Assembly (NCBI GenBank): GCA_045601045.1
Contig: JAZRZA010000061.1
Location: forward strand, 1 to 38,968
Length of the DNA: 38,968 nucleotides
Direction: 5' to 3'
DNA from: UBA1181 sp045601045
GTDB lineage: Bacteria; Bacteroidota; Bacteroidia; Bacteroidales; Paludibacteraceae
The translations under genes and the position numbers were made by a program. A model generated the notes under the pieces. That model saw only the letters and a list, made by a program, of their open reading frames with translations. It was not told the DNA's origin and made no database searches. This document shows, one piece after another, positions 25,043 through 34,292 of the stretch. Numbering within the stretch: the first letter of the stretch is position 1; each line of letters starts with the position of its first letter.

Positions 25043-25480
25043 ATGGCTTACGATCAATTAAAATTAGACAACCAGGTGTGTTTCCGTCTCTACACGGCAG
25101 CGCGCCTGGTCGCTCAAAGTTACACCCCCTTCTTCAAGGAGATGGGCATCACCTACCCCCAATACCTAGTCTTGATGGTACTGTGGGAACAGGACAACCG
25201 TGTCATCACGGAAATTGCGGAAAGGATTAAATTGGAGACCAACACCGTCACACCGCTGCTTCAACGCATGGAGAAGCAGGGCCTCATTGTACGCACACGC
25301 GGAGAGGTGGACACCAGACAACGCATCGTCTCTTTGACCAAAGAGGGCAAGCGACTGGAGGAGAAAGCGGCTAACATACCCTCCTGTTTGGTCCACAACC
25401 TAAATGAGAAAGGGCTACCCACAGAGGATTTGATCGCACTGGCCCCACTGTTGGACAAATTGATAGATGCCCTGCAATAG
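25043..25480 (+). CDS. ohrR: OhrR-type MarR-family peroxide sensor
   Basis: This 145-residue winged-helix regulator carries the OhrR hallmarks. Cys13 in LDNQVCFRLYTAARL corresponds to the reactive cysteine of OhrR, and Y17, Y27 and Y38 match the tyrosine set around it. A second cysteine, C115, fits the two-cysteine type in which an intermolecular disulfide forms on oxidation. The recognition helix is in ITEIAERIKLETNTVTPLLQRME. It is the last gene of the operon whose promoter carries two matching palindromes, so autoregulation is likely. The target site itself is inferred from position. Confidence 0.82.
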   Translation: MAYDQLKLDNQVCFRLYTAARLVAQSYTPFFKEMGITYPQYLVLMVLWEQDNRVITEIAERIKLETNTVTPLLQRMEKQGLIVRTRGEVDTRQRIVSLTKEGKRLEEKAANIPSCLVHNLNEKGLPTEDLIALAPLLDKLIDALQ

Positions 25481-25555
25481 AGCCATTCGCCAACAATTGC
25501 ACCAATTTCCCATGAAAAAAAACAACCTATGCCTCAATTCGGCACAACATTTTGC

Positions 25556-25563
25556 TATATTTG
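25556..25563 (+). promoter_or_regulatory. -7 element of the first WYL gene
   Basis: TATATTTG matches TAnnTTTG 21 bases before the start codon. No convincing -33 is visible. Confidence 0.45.
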
Positions 25564-25584
25564 CCATAACAAACGAATTGGCTT

Positions 25585-26496
25585 ATGGCAACGAATCAAG
25601 TTAACAAGTACATCTGGTTAGTAGACACAATCCACCGCGCAGGAAAGATATCCTTTGAGGAGATCAACAAAAAATGGTTGCGGAGCGACATGAGCGAAGG
25701 ATTGGAGATTCCCAAGCGCACCTTCCACAAATGGCGCAATGCCATCGAGGAGATGTTTGGCCTTATTATCGAAAATGAGAATTGCGGGGAGTATCGCTAT
25801 TTCATTGAAAACGAGGAGGAGATCACAGAGAATAAACTTAGCTCTTGGATGATCGACACCATCAGCACCAGCAACCTTCTGCTGAGCAATATCAGTATGA
25901 AGGATCGTATCATTCTCGAAAACATTCCTTCGGGACGCACCTACCTTCAAGATATCATCGAAGCGATGAAGAGCGACCACAAAATAGCGTTCACCTACTA
26001 CAACTACTGGAGAGGCGACTACCGACCACACATCGTGGAGCCATACTGCGTGAAACTATTCCGCCAAAGGTGGTACATGGTGGGAAAATTAACCGATACG
26101 GATAAGATATTGGTCTATTCGCTTGATAGAATGAGTGACTTCACCCAAACGGAGCAAACCTTTTCCATTCCCGACGATTTCGATGCACAGAACTATTTCG
26201 AAAACTGTTTTGGCGTGGTACCCGGAAACGACAAACCACAACGGATTCGCATTAAAACTTCCGCTCAACAAGCCAATTACATCAGAGCCCTTCCACTCAA
26301 GGAAGGTCACCAAACAGAGGTGGAGAAAAATGACAAGTACAGCATATTCGAGGTAGAACTCTGCACCACCTTCGACCTTGAGCAGGAGATTCTCTGGCAC
26401 GGAGAGAGTGTGGAGATCTTGGCTCCCCAATCATTCAGGGAGGCCATCGCGAAAAGAGTGGGAAAAATGTGGGACTACTACAAAGACGACAAATAA
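25585..26496 (+). CDS. WYL-domain transcriptional regulator (copy 1)
   Basis: This 303-residue protein has an N-terminal winged-helix-like region (about 1-90) and a WYL domain from about 120 to 215, including KIAFTYYNYWRGDYRPHIVEPYCV and FRQRWYMVGKLT, then a C-terminal extension. WYL domains bind ligands, often nucleic acid or nucleotides, and regulate DNA damage and phage defence genes. It precedes sbcD by 53 bases in the same direction. The second copy at 34293 has the same architecture and clear sequence similarity. Its target genes are not shown by the sequence. Confidence 0.87.
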   Translation: MATNQVNKYIWLVDTIHRAGKISFEEINKKWLRSDMSEGLEIPKRTFHKWRNAIEEMFGLIIENENCGEYRYFIENEEEITENKLSSWMIDTISTSNLLLSNISMKDRIILENIPSGRTYLQDIIEAMKSDHKIAFTYYNYWRGDYRPHIVEPYCVKLFRQRWYMVGKLTDTDKILVYSLDRMSDFTQTEQTFSIPDDFDAQNYFENCFGVVPGNDKPQRIRIKTSAQQANYIRALPLKEGHQTEVEKNDKYSIFEVELCTTFDLEQEILWHGESVEILAPQSFREAIAKRVGKMWDYYKDDK

Positions 26497-26549
26497 ATGT
26501 GCAGCATAGTTTCACCAATCAATCACGACACCCCCAATATCATTAAACT

Positions 26550-27728
26550 ATGAAGATATTACATACGAGCGACTGGCATCTTGGCCATACACTTTACAAC
26601 TACGACAGAACGGAAGAGCAAATCGCCATGCTCCAACAGATGGTGACGATTGTCAAGGCAGAGCAACCCGATCTGTTTCTGCTATGCGGTGATGTGTACC
26701 ACACCTCCCAACCCGCTTCATCCGTACAAACCCTTTTCACCAACGCCTTGGTGGAGATCCATGACGCCAACCCACAAATGACGATCGTTATCACTGCGGG
26801 CAACCATGACAGTGGCACGAAGCATGAGATCTTCCGCACGCCTTGGAAGGCTCTGAAAGTCCATACCATCGGACAACTCAACAAGGAGGAGATTGATGAG
26901 CACATCATCAAAGTGGCGGACAAAGGGTATGTCGTAGCCATTCCCTATGCCAACGAGAGAAATATTCCCGAAGGTTTTTATCAAACGATATTGGACAAGG
27001 TAGCTCAGGAAAACAAAGAAGGATTGCCTGTCATCATGACGGCCCATACAACCGTCAAGGGGTGCGACTTCACAGGACACGACCACACGTTAGAGACCGA
27101 AAGCTGGGAAACAGTGGGAGGCATCGATTCGTTACAGATCGAAGAGATGGGAATCGGGTATGATTATTTAGCGCTGGGACACATCCATCGCGAACAATTC
27201 GTCCATACCGGCAAACACAATGTAAGATACTGTGGCACACCTATTCCGGTCAGCTTTGACGAGAACTTCCCCCACTCCGTCTCACTGGTTGAAATAGACC
27301 ACAAAGGAGAGAGACCGAATGTCAGGAAAATAGAGATCGAAAACCCTCACCCATTGGTGACGTTACCCCCAGAGGGGGCTGCGCCCTGGAATGAGGCGAT
27401 TAATTTGCTCAAAGAATTTCCTTACGACATCAGTGCTTACATCCGTCTCAATGTCATGGTGGATGAACATCTCCCCGCCAACGCATTCAATGAAGCCTTG
27501 CAAGTAACGGAGGGAAAGAATTGCAGATTTTGCCATATCAACACAAAACGTCAAGCGTCTGCCAACTTCCAAGAAAAGGTGTTAACTGTGCAGGAGTTCC
27601 AGGCGGAAGACCCTATGGAAATCGTCAAACACTATGTGGAAAACCAAGGTGTCCCATTCGACGAAGAGTTGAAAGAGCTCTTCCATGAGACCATTTTGTC
27701 CCTAAATGCAGATTCAAACAACGAATAA
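26550..27728 (+). CDS. sbcD: SbcD (Mre11-like) exonuclease subunit
   Basis: This 392-residue protein carries the metallophosphoesterase motifs of SbcD: HTSDWHLGHTLY (D8, H10), LLCGDVYHTSQP, TAGNHDSGTKHE, MTAHTTV and LALGHIHREQ. With SbcC it forms a nuclease that opens hairpins and trims blocked DNA ends. It ends 18 bases before sbcC, the normal arrangement. The C-terminal cap region is present. Nothing unusual is seen. Confidence 0.93.
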   Translation: MKILHTSDWHLGHTLYNYDRTEEQIAMLQQMVTIVKAEQPDLFLLCGDVYHTSQPASSVQTLFTNALVEIHDANPQMTIVITAGNHDSGTKHEIFRTPWKALKVHTIGQLNKEEIDEHIIKVADKGYVVAIPYANERNIPEGFYQTILDKVAQENKEGLPVIMTAHTTVKGCDFTGHDHTLETESWETVGGIDSLQIEEMGIGYDYLALGHIHREQFVHTGKHNVRYCGTPIPVSFDENFPHSVSLVEIDHKGERPNVRKIEIENPHPLVTLPPEGAAPWNEAINLLKEFPYDISAYIRLNVMVDEHLPANAFNEALQVTEGKNCRFCHINTKRQASANFQEKVLTVQEFQAEDPMEIVKHYVENQGVPFDEELKELFHETILSLNADSNNE

Positions 27729-27746
27729 TCAGAGAGGAACCATAAC

Positions 27747-30700
27747 ATGAAATTTCAGAAACTTACCATTCACAACCTAGCCTCCATCGAGGATGCAGTC
27801 ATCGACTTTGAGGCAGAGCCACTGTCCAACAGCGAGGTATTTCTCATCACGGGAAAAACTGGAGCCGGTAAATCGACCATATTGGACGCCATCTGTCTTG
27901 CTTTATATGCCGACACCCCACGTTTGGACAACTCCAAAATGGAGGGAGAGTCGCAAGAAGAGATCAAGATCACCGACCCCCGCCAATTGATGCGGAAAAA
28001 CGCCATGGAGGCCAAGGTTTCCCTCTCTTTTACAGGCAACAATGGCAAGCATTATCTCGCAACTTGGGCGGTCAAAAGGAAAAAGAACGGAGGTTTTAAT
28101 AGCAAAGATTGGCAAATTGAGGATCTCGACAACAAACAAATCGCAGGAAAGGACAAGGAGATCAAAGCAGTCATCTCAGACGCCATCGGGCTTGAATTTG
28201 ACCAGTTCTGCCGTACCTCCATGCTGGCACAAGGCGAATTCACACGTTTTCTTAACAGCAAAGACGAGGAGAAAGCCGATATCCTAGAAAAAATCACAGG
28301 CGTGGATATCTACTCCAAGATAGGAGCCAAAGTATACGAAATCACCAAACAAAAGGAGAAATTGTTCAACGACGCAAGCCTTTTGGCAAACAACACCCAA
28401 ACGCTTTCGGAGAGCGACATCAAAGAGAGACAGGAACAAATAAACCAACTAAAAGAGCAAGAAAAAAGCATACAATCCAACCATAAACTAGCGTTGGGAA
28501 AATTGGAGTGGATCCAGACAAACAACAAGATAAAAAAGAGCATAGAGGAGGCTTCTTCCGCACTTCAAGCAACGAACAATGTGCTGGCAAGCGAAAGGTT
28601 CAGAGAAACAGAGGCTATCGTCAAAGATTGGAGATCCACCATCGACGCACGCAGATGGATGAACGAAATTCAAAGTAGAGAGAAGGATAAAAACAGTTAC
28701 GAAAGAGATTTGTCCATTTGGGCTCAAAAATACAAGGAGATACTATGCGGACAAAAATCCGTGGAGGAGAATATAAACAGCAATGCCCGAAGCATCGTTG
28801 AAATAGAGGATTTTCTTCATCAGGAAGAGAAGAAGGTCAATACTTACAAAGAGGCGCAAAACATCAGCGCCCTACTGACAAGCATCCATAGCGGACGCCA
28901 AACCATCTCGCAAGCGAAGGTAAATATAGCAAACGAGAACCAAACACTCAAGGAGGTTTTAACCCCAACATTGGAGCAGGCGCAACGCGAGGAGAAGAAG
29001 GGCAATGAAACCATTGAGACAGAAGAGGCTTTCATAAATACCATAGGCCAGCAACTCGATCAAATGGGTATGCCACTACTTCGGGATCAACAAGGTAAGC
29101 TGATCGTTTTGTTGAATAACATTTCATCCGCACAAGAGCGTATCGACAGCCATACCACCGCTCAAAAGATGGTCCAAGAGAGAGCGAATAAAATTAAGGC
29201 CCAATTATCCTCCATTGAGCAGATGAAGGCACAAGCCGCTCAAATGGGGCAACCCATCCACGATGCGGAGTTGGAGATGAAAATTCGGAAGGAAGAGCTA
29301 GAAAAACAAATCGACACAGTCAATAAGTTCGCCACCACCCTACGAATGAAGCTTCACGTAGGGGATACCTGTCCTATTTGTCGTCAGCCTATAACCAAGG
29401 AATTACCCCATGAGGAGGAATTGAAGGCCTTATACGACGGATTACAAGAGCGTTTCAATAACGCGGAAAAAAAGTACAAAGAATTAACCGACGCCCTAAA
29501 TAAAGCAACGGCCTCCATCCAATCCGAAACGGAGGTTTATAACCGTGAACTCACGGTCCACAACAACGACCAATCAGTCGCGGAGACGGAACAAAAGGCA
29601 AAAGCGTCCTGCGTGGCATGTGGTATCACCCATTGGGATAACACCACCCTATCTGCGTTGGATCAACTAAAACAAACTTCGCAAAAAGAGAAAGAGGAAC
29701 TTGACCTCAAAATTTCGAATGGAGAGAAAATCGAGAAAGAATTAAAGGAGAGGCGTCAAAACCTCGACAAGCAAAGAGCTATATTAAAAAATCTCACAGA
29801 AAAAGTTACGAAAGCCAAAGAGAACGTGGCGGAATGTAACAAGCGAATAGCAGAGTCGCAAGCCATTGTCCAAACCAAAACGAAAGAAGAGAACGATGCA
29901 TCTCAACAGGTGAGAGCACTGCTTTCGGAGAATAACTGGCAGATCAATTGGGAGAAATCCCCTCTTGAATTTGCCGAGATGCTAATCCAAGCCGCTCAAA
30001 AATATCACAATCAAGAGCAAAAGAGACAAGAACTTAGCTTCAAACTCCAAACGGACAAGGCTCATCACGAAAGTGTAGCAACCGTCATCGCATCCATTAT
30101 TCAATTGATGCCATCATGGGGAAGTTACGTTCCCACCACCGCCTCAAATATTGATAACTTGCTGAATAAGGCCAATGAAATAGAGAACCAGGTGACACTA
30201 CTCCTCGCCCAACTCAAAAGCACGGAAGATTCGATTTCCACTAACCAAGGAGAACTAAAAAACTTCTTCGCCCAAAACAATACTTTGAACACGGAGCGGC
30301 TCATCTTATTGAACAGATACTCCGCAGAGGAAATTTCAAAGGAGGAGGGTCAATTACAAAAGAGCCGAGATGCGGTCACCTCACAAAAATCATTGCTCGA
30401 AAATGAACAAAAGAGATATGAGGAGCATCAGCAAACGAAGCCTATGTTGGATGAGATTGATAACATTGACACCCTCAACGCACAAATCGCCGATTACGAG
30501 AAACAGGTAGGTGAATTCAGGGAAAAGAAGGGAGCAATCGACCAAGAACTCGCCCTAGATAATGAGAAGAAGAAACAATTGTCCTCACTCAAAGAAGATG
30601 CGGACAAGAAACATGCGGACTTCAACAAATGGTCACGGTTGTGTTATTATATTGGCGACAACACAGGAAAGAAATTCCGAAAAATCGCGCAAAGTTATGT

Positions 30701-31139
30701 GTTGAGCAGTCTCATACACTCCGCCAATAGATACATGAGAACCTTGACCGACCGATACACGTTAAAAGTGACACCGGGCACCTTCGTCATCTCCACCGTG
30801 GATGCTTACCAAGGCTATGTGTCACGTGCCGCTAGTACCATATCAGGAGGAGAGAGTTTCCTTGTCTCCCTCTCACTGGCGTTGGCATTAAGCGACATCG
30901 GAGAGAACCTCTCCACCGACATGCTATTCATCGACGAAGGTTTCGGAACATTGAGTGGCGAGCCTCTCCAAAGGGCCATCAACACGCTCCGTTCGCTTCA
31001 CAACCAAGCTGGACGTCGCGTGGGTATCATATCCCATGTGGAGGAGTTGCGCGAACGGATTCCAGTTCAGATCCAAGTGAACCAAGAGGGCAACAGTTCT
31101 TGTAGCCACATCAACATTGTCGCCGAGAACGTAAGGTAA
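27747..31139 (+). CDS. sbcC: SbcC (Rad50-like) ATPase subunit
   Basis: This 1130-residue protein has the split ABC ATPase of SbcC. Walker A is GKTGAGKST (residues 36-44). A long coiled coil follows with the zinc hook CPIC at 542-545 in the middle. The return coil ends in the signature TISGGES (SGGE 1033-1036) and Walker B MLFIDEGFGTL (D1063, E1064). It works with SbcD in repairing DNA ends and hairpins. The length is normal for the family. It is complete, in operon with sbcD, and the exonuclease gene follows after 57 bases. Confidence 0.94.
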   Translation: MKFQKLTIHNLASIEDAVIDFEAEPLSNSEVFLITGKTGAGKSTILDAICLALYADTPRLDNSKMEGESQEEIKITDPRQLMRKNAMEAKVSLSFTGNNGKHYLATWAVKRKKNGGFNSKDWQIEDLDNKQIAGKDKEIKAVISDAIGLEFDQFCRTSMLAQGEFTRFLNSKDEEKADILEKITGVDIYSKIGAKVYEITKQKEKLFNDASLLANNTQTLSESDIKERQEQINQLKEQEKSIQSNHKLALGKLEWIQTNNKIKKSIEEASSALQATNNVLASERFRETEAIVKDWRSTIDARRWMNEIQSREKDKNSYERDLSIWAQKYKEILCGQKSVEENINSNARSIVEIEDFLHQEEKKVNTYKEAQNISALLTSIHSGRQTISQAKVNIANENQTLKEVLTPTLEQAQREEKKGNETIETEEAFINTIGQQLDQMGMPLLRDQQGKLIVLLNNISSAQERIDSHTTAQKMVQERANKIKAQLSSIEQMKAQAAQMGQPIHDAELEMKIRKEELEKQIDTVNKFATTLRMKLHVGDTCPICRQPITKELPHEEELKALYDGLQERFNNAEKKYKELTDALNKATASIQSETEVYNRELTVHNNDQSVAETEQKAKASCVACGITHWDNTTLSALDQLKQTSQKEKEELDLKISNGEKIEKELKERRQNLDKQRAILKNLTEKVTKAKENVAECNKRIAESQAIVQTKTKEENDASQQVRALLSENNWQINWEKSPLEFAEMLIQAAQKYHNQEQKRQELSFKLQTDKAHHESVATVIASIIQLMPSWGSYVPTTASNIDNLLNKANEIENQVTLLLAQLKSTEDSISTNQGELKNFFAQNNTLNTERLILLNRYSAEEISKEEGQLQKSRDAVTSQKSLLENEQKRYEEHQQTKPMLDEIDNIDTLNAQIADYEKQVGEFREKKGAIDQELALDNEKKKQLSSLKEDADKKHADFNKWSRLCYYIGDNTGKKFRKIAQSYVLSSLIHSANRYMRTLTDRYTLKVTPGTFVISTVDAYQGYVSRAASTISGGESFLVSLSLALALSDIGENLSTDMLFIDEGFGTLSGEPLQRAINTLRSLHNQAGRRVGIISHVEELRERIPVQIQVNQEGNSSCSHINIVAENVR

Positions 31140-31196
31140 AACAATAGTCACATCAAAAGAAGAATTCATAAAAATATTTTCAAATAAGCAATTACC

Positions 31197-31688
31197 ATGC
31201 AGAATTTCGCCGCCATAGATTTTGAGACCGCTAATTATCAAAGGACATCAGTCTGTTCAGTAGGTATCGTCATTGTTCGTAATGGAGAGATTGTAGACAA
31301 ATTTTACTCGCTCATCAAACCCGAGCCCAACTATTACCAACCGAGATGTGTGGCAGTCCACGGATTAACAGAAGAGGACACCTGCGACGCACCATGCTTT
31401 CCGGAGGTGTGGAGCCAAATCGAACCATTGATAGAGGGGCTCCCGCTTGTGGCGCATAATAAAGCATTCGACGAAAACTGCCTCAAGGCCACCTTCCGTT
31501 GCTACCAGATGGACTATCCTGATTATGAGTTTCACTGCACATATCTCGCATCGCGCCAAGCTTTTCCCCAAGCAGTCAATCACCAGCTCCATACCATCTC
31601 CGCCCTTTGCGGTTATGATCTCGAACACCACCACCATGCACTAGCCGATGCGGAGGCATGCGCGGCGATCGCCAAAGAAATTTTGTGA
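31197..31688 (+). CDS. DEDDh 3'-5' exonuclease (DnaQ-like)
   Basis: This 163-residue single-domain exonuclease has all catalytic residues: D8 and E10 in AAIDFETANY, D92 in VAHNKAFDENCL, and H146 with D151 in HHALADAEAC. It is smaller than the polymerase III epsilon subunit, with no extra domain. It lies 57 bases after sbcC and probably acts in the same repair functions, trimming single strands. Substrate preference cannot be read from the sequence. Confidence 0.9.
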   Translation: MQNFAAIDFETANYQRTSVCSVGIVIVRNGEIVDKFYSLIKPEPNYYQPRCVAVHGLTEEDTCDAPCFPEVWSQIEPLIEGLPLVAHNKAFDENCLKATFRCYQMDYPDYEFHCTYLASRQAFPQAVNHQLHTISALCGYDLEHHHHALADAEACAAIAKEIL

Positions 31689-31694
31689 AATAAT

Positions 31695-31725
31695 TTTGAT
31701 AATCGACAGATATTGTCTATATTTG
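31695..31725 (+). promoter_or_regulatory. Promoter of the ADP-ribosylglycohydrolase gene
   Basis: TTTG (31695-31698) and TATATTTG (31718-31725) with 19 bases between is close to the ideal Bacteroidota promoter. It gives this gene its own transcription start after the repair genes. Confidence 0.7.
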
Positions 31726-31745
31726 CGTAATAAATACATAAATAT

Positions 31746-32516
31746 ATGATAGGAGCAATTACAGGAGATTACATCGGATCAATCTACGAGTTTGACAACA
31801 CACAAGATGCCAACTTTCCAATAGTCGATAACGAAAAGGAGATCACCGACGATTCTATCTGCACGATAGCGATCGCCAATGCCATCTTGAAAGGGATGCC
31901 CTATGCGGACAGTCTTAAAGAGATATGCAAAAGACACCCCTATCCGATGGGAGCCTACGGAAGTGGATTTCTGAATTGGTTATGGAAAAACGGCAACGAG
32001 CCATACAACTCATGCGGTAATGGATCGGCTATGCGTGTCAGCCCGGTTGGTTGGGCCTTTGATAAGGAAGATGTAATGCTAAAAGAGGCAGAAAAATCAT
32101 CTGCTTGCACCCACAACCACCCCGAAGGCATCAAAGGAGCGCAGGCTACGGCCCATGCCATCTGGTTCTTTCGTCACCACAAGGATGATATCGAAGGATT
32201 CAAACGTCTCATGACGCAATACTACCCAGACTGGGAGACTTTCGAAAAACCTTTTGACCAATTCAATGCCGTATGTCAGAACACAGTACCGCTATGTATC
32301 CAAGAGGTAGTTTACGGCCAATCATACGAAGATACACTGCGCAACACCATTTTGTGCGGAGGCGATACCGACACCAACGGAGCCATCGCCGGAGCCATGG
32401 CAGGCGCAAGATGGGGTGTGCCCCAACATTTATGGGAAGCTGCATTAGCCACCGCCGCACCAGATCTGAAAGAGATCATCTTGGCCTTTGTCGAGAGGTA
32501 TAAGGTGGTAGGGTAA
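31746..32516 (+). CDS. ADP-ribosylglycohydrolase family protein
   Basis: This 256-residue protein has the family's metal-binding motifs: GAITGDYIGSIYEF at the start, ITDDSICT (D35, D36) and GGDTDTNGAIAGAMAGARWG near the end. Members such as DraG remove ADP-ribose from proteins, and some reverse ADP-ribosylation of nucleic acids. It has its own promoter. It follows the sbcDC-exonuclease genes and faces the orphan gene on the other strand with only a few bases between the stop codons. The target is unknown. Confidence 0.87.
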   Translation: MIGAITGDYIGSIYEFDNTQDANFPIVDNEKEITDDSICTIAIANAILKGMPYADSLKEICKRHPYPMGAYGSGFLNWLWKNGNEPYNSCGNGSAMRVSPVGWAFDKEDVMLKEAEKSSACTHNHPEGIKGAQATAHAIWFFRHHKDDIEGFKRLMTQYYPDWETFEKPFDQFNAVCQNTVPLCIQEVVYGQSYEDTLRNTILCGGDTDTNGAIAGAMAGARWGVPQHLWEAALATAAPDLKEIILAFVERYKVVG

Positions 32517-32532
32517 GGGTTATCTGTATAGT

Positions 32533-32817
32533 TTACGGAATGCCTCCTCGCCAAGCAGATTTTTCAACGCTGGTGCAATCAATCTCTCTATTACCAATCC
32601 ATCTGCAAACACCAAAGAAGAATTTCGACGTTGCAATGTGGGAGATACAACCATCAAGGTTCTTCACAAAAATACGCGATTGTTTTTCGCTATATCCGCG
32701 ATCAACAAGTAGTTTAACCGCAATCTCCTGATTATAGACGTTTTTTTTATTTTCTTGTTCTTCCATCTCTCTGAAAGCTTCTCTAAGTCTTTCTATTGCG
32801 TTATTATTCACTGGCAT
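32533..32817 (-). CDS. Hypothetical protein, possibly frameshifted
   Basis: This 94-residue frame starts MPVNNNAIERLREAFREMEE and continues as a helical, basic-acidic sequence. No family is recognised. In its last third the frame becomes less protein-like (FFFGVCRWIGNREIDCT). The overlapping +1 frame, open from about 32663 to a stop at 32520, reads GLVIERLIAPALKNLLGEEA and FRKLYR, which looks more natural. A single frameshift would join a longer protein ending at 32520. Whether this is a sequencing error or a real mutation cannot be decided here. Confidence 0.5.
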   Translation of the reverse strand: MPVNNNAIERLREAFREMEEQENKKNVYNQEIAVKLLVDRGYSEKQSRIFVKNLDGCISHIATSKFFFGVCRWIGNREIDCTSVEKSAWRGGIP

Positions 32818-32860
32818 ACGATTACTATTTTACTCAAAAGTTAACACATTTAAATCTCCC

Positions 32861-32893
32861 CCAACACCGAACGGATTACCGTTCAGGCGTTGG
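32861..32893. terminator. Imperfect hairpin downstream of the YD-repeat-like gene
   Basis: CCAAC...GAACGG pairs imperfectly with CCGTTC...GTTGG around a four-base loop. The T-run is weak on the minus strand, so this is a possible terminator only. Confidence 0.35.
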
Positions 32894-32911
32894 CCGTTTA
32901 CGGAAGTTATC

Positions 32912-33700
32912 CTATGAAACTTGAGGTATTTCAGTGTACTCCCAAGAAATCTTCGATTCACAAGTGCCATTGACGAAGGTGGAAGCTTCCGTCATCCTCC
33001 CCTCGCAATCATAACTCCAGAGTTCAACACACTTCTCTGATCCATCGATATTGAAGGAGGTACGTTTTGAAAGTAAGCCGCACTCATTGTACTCCGAAAC
33101 CTTCCGACGGGAAATCTTTCCTCTTTTTTCCATATAACTTTCAACCTCTCTTCCCTTCTCATCAAAAATAGTGTGAAAGGTTCTGAAAGGGTCGATAGTA
33201 TCGGTCGTCCGTGCCTTTTTCAATAGGCCATCACGATCATAATGAAACTCCGTTGAGGATAACACTTTACCTGGCTTGAGAAACTTCACCTCCCCCTTTT
33301 TCCTCCCCTTGTTGTCATATACATACTCAACAAACCACACTCTATGACGAATCCACGAGACAATGTTGGGCCATTGAGTAATCCACACAAAACCACTGAT
33401 TTTATACCGTTCCCAGAACAACACATTTCCATCCTTATCGTGATGATAGAAATCTTGGAAACCTTGGGTTGATTTTTCACGACCAGATGAACTGACTATT
33501 CGTTGAACCTCAAGAGAGACTCTACCTAAACCATCATACAAGATCGTTCTGTCTTCAAGATCATTATTGCTGACCTCATAACTGCCATCTTTATAAGAAA
33601 ACTCCTTCACCACTCTTCCTTTGTCGTCATAGTTACGAACAAATTTTAAAATCCTGCTTTCTGCTCCCTGTCTTGTCTCTTTTACTAACACTTCCTTCAT
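32912..33700 (-). CDS. YD-repeat-like (RHS-type) small cytoplasmic protein
   Basis: This 262-residue protein contains several short repeats of the form 'YD..GR...E' : NYDDKGRVVKEFSYKDG, ILYDGLGRVSLEV, YVYDNKGRKKGEV, FHYDRDGLLKKA and SYDCEGRMTEA. These match RHS/YD repeats, but the protein is far smaller than RHS toxins and has no signal peptide or toxin tip. It may be a standalone binding or immunity-type protein, or a remnant of a larger YD-repeat gene. It lies 40 bases after the orphan gene at 33741, probably in one transcript. Confidence 0.6.
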   Translation of the reverse strand: MKEVLVKETRQGAESRILKFVRNYDDKGRVVKEFSYKDGSYEVSNNDLEDRTILYDGLGRVSLEVQRIVSSSGREKSTQGFQDFYHHDKDGNVLFWERYKISGFVWITQWPNIVSWIRHRVWFVEYVYDNKGRKKGEVKFLKPGKVLSSTEFHYDRDGLLKKARTTDTIDPFRTFHTIFDEKGREVESYMEKRGKISRRKVSEYNECGLLSKRTSFNIDGSEKCVELWSYDCEGRMTEASTFVNGTCESKISWEYTEIPQVS

Positions 33701-33740
33701 ATACTATAGTTTTTTTGTTAATTCTTTGAATTTACCACAC

Positions 33741-34121
33741 TCATAACCACTTGGCGAGCATCTCTTCGCGGCTATGCCACTTGACATCCTCCACCTTCTC
33801 AAACACGCATCCTAACAAAGGCGTATGAAAGTCTCTATCGGGGTCTGACAAATATCTAAACATCCCCCAAAGACTCCCCTTCCTCACACACACGAAGATG
33901 CGATCCACATTGAAATCATATTCCGTCGAAACGATTTCGTCATACTCTTCGTCAATGAACTGCTTACATTCGCCGCCAGTCATGCCCATTCCCAAGACCT
34001 CAAACAACACAATCTTATACTTGCCGTTTTTCATCTCGGCGTACTGTAATGGTTGAGTACATCCATCATTACAGTACAAAGGCACACAACAACGAATCAA
34101 ATTTTCATTTACTCTTTTCAT
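33741..34121 (-). CDS. Hypothetical protein
   Basis: This 126-residue product has no domain I recognise. It begins MKRVNENLIRCCVPLYCNDG and contains several aromatic strands (KYKIVLFEVLG, RIFVCVRKGSLWGMFRYL) and acidic loops, so a mixed alpha/beta fold is likely. There is no signal peptide or membrane helix. It probably shares a transcript with the YD-repeat-like gene that follows. Such pairs of small orphan genes are typical of accessory regions and of immunity or antitoxin sets, but nothing here confirms that. Confidence 0.55.
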   Translation of the reverse strand: MKRVNENLIRCCVPLYCNDGCTQPLQYAEMKNGKYKIVLFEVLGMGMTGGECKQFIDEEYDEIVSTEYDFNVDRIFVCVRKGSLWGMFRYLSDPDRDFHTPLLGCVFEKVEDVKWHSREEMLAKWL

Positions 34122-34264
34122 AATATGAATTTTTTAGTTCAACAATCTTATTTACGAACTCCTATCCGCCTCATCTCAATATGTCAAAGAACAAATCTTC
34201 CGCGAAGATAGACCCTTGATATGCAGAAATATTGCATACGAAATAAAAAACGTATTTTTTTTCT

Positions 34265-34272
34265 TATTTTTG
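34265..34272 (+). promoter_or_regulatory. -7 element of the second WYL gene
   Basis: TATTTTTG matches TAnnTTTG about 20 bases before the start codon. The -33 is not clear. Confidence 0.45.
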
Positions 34273-34292
34273 CCAATAAACAGTAAAAATCC

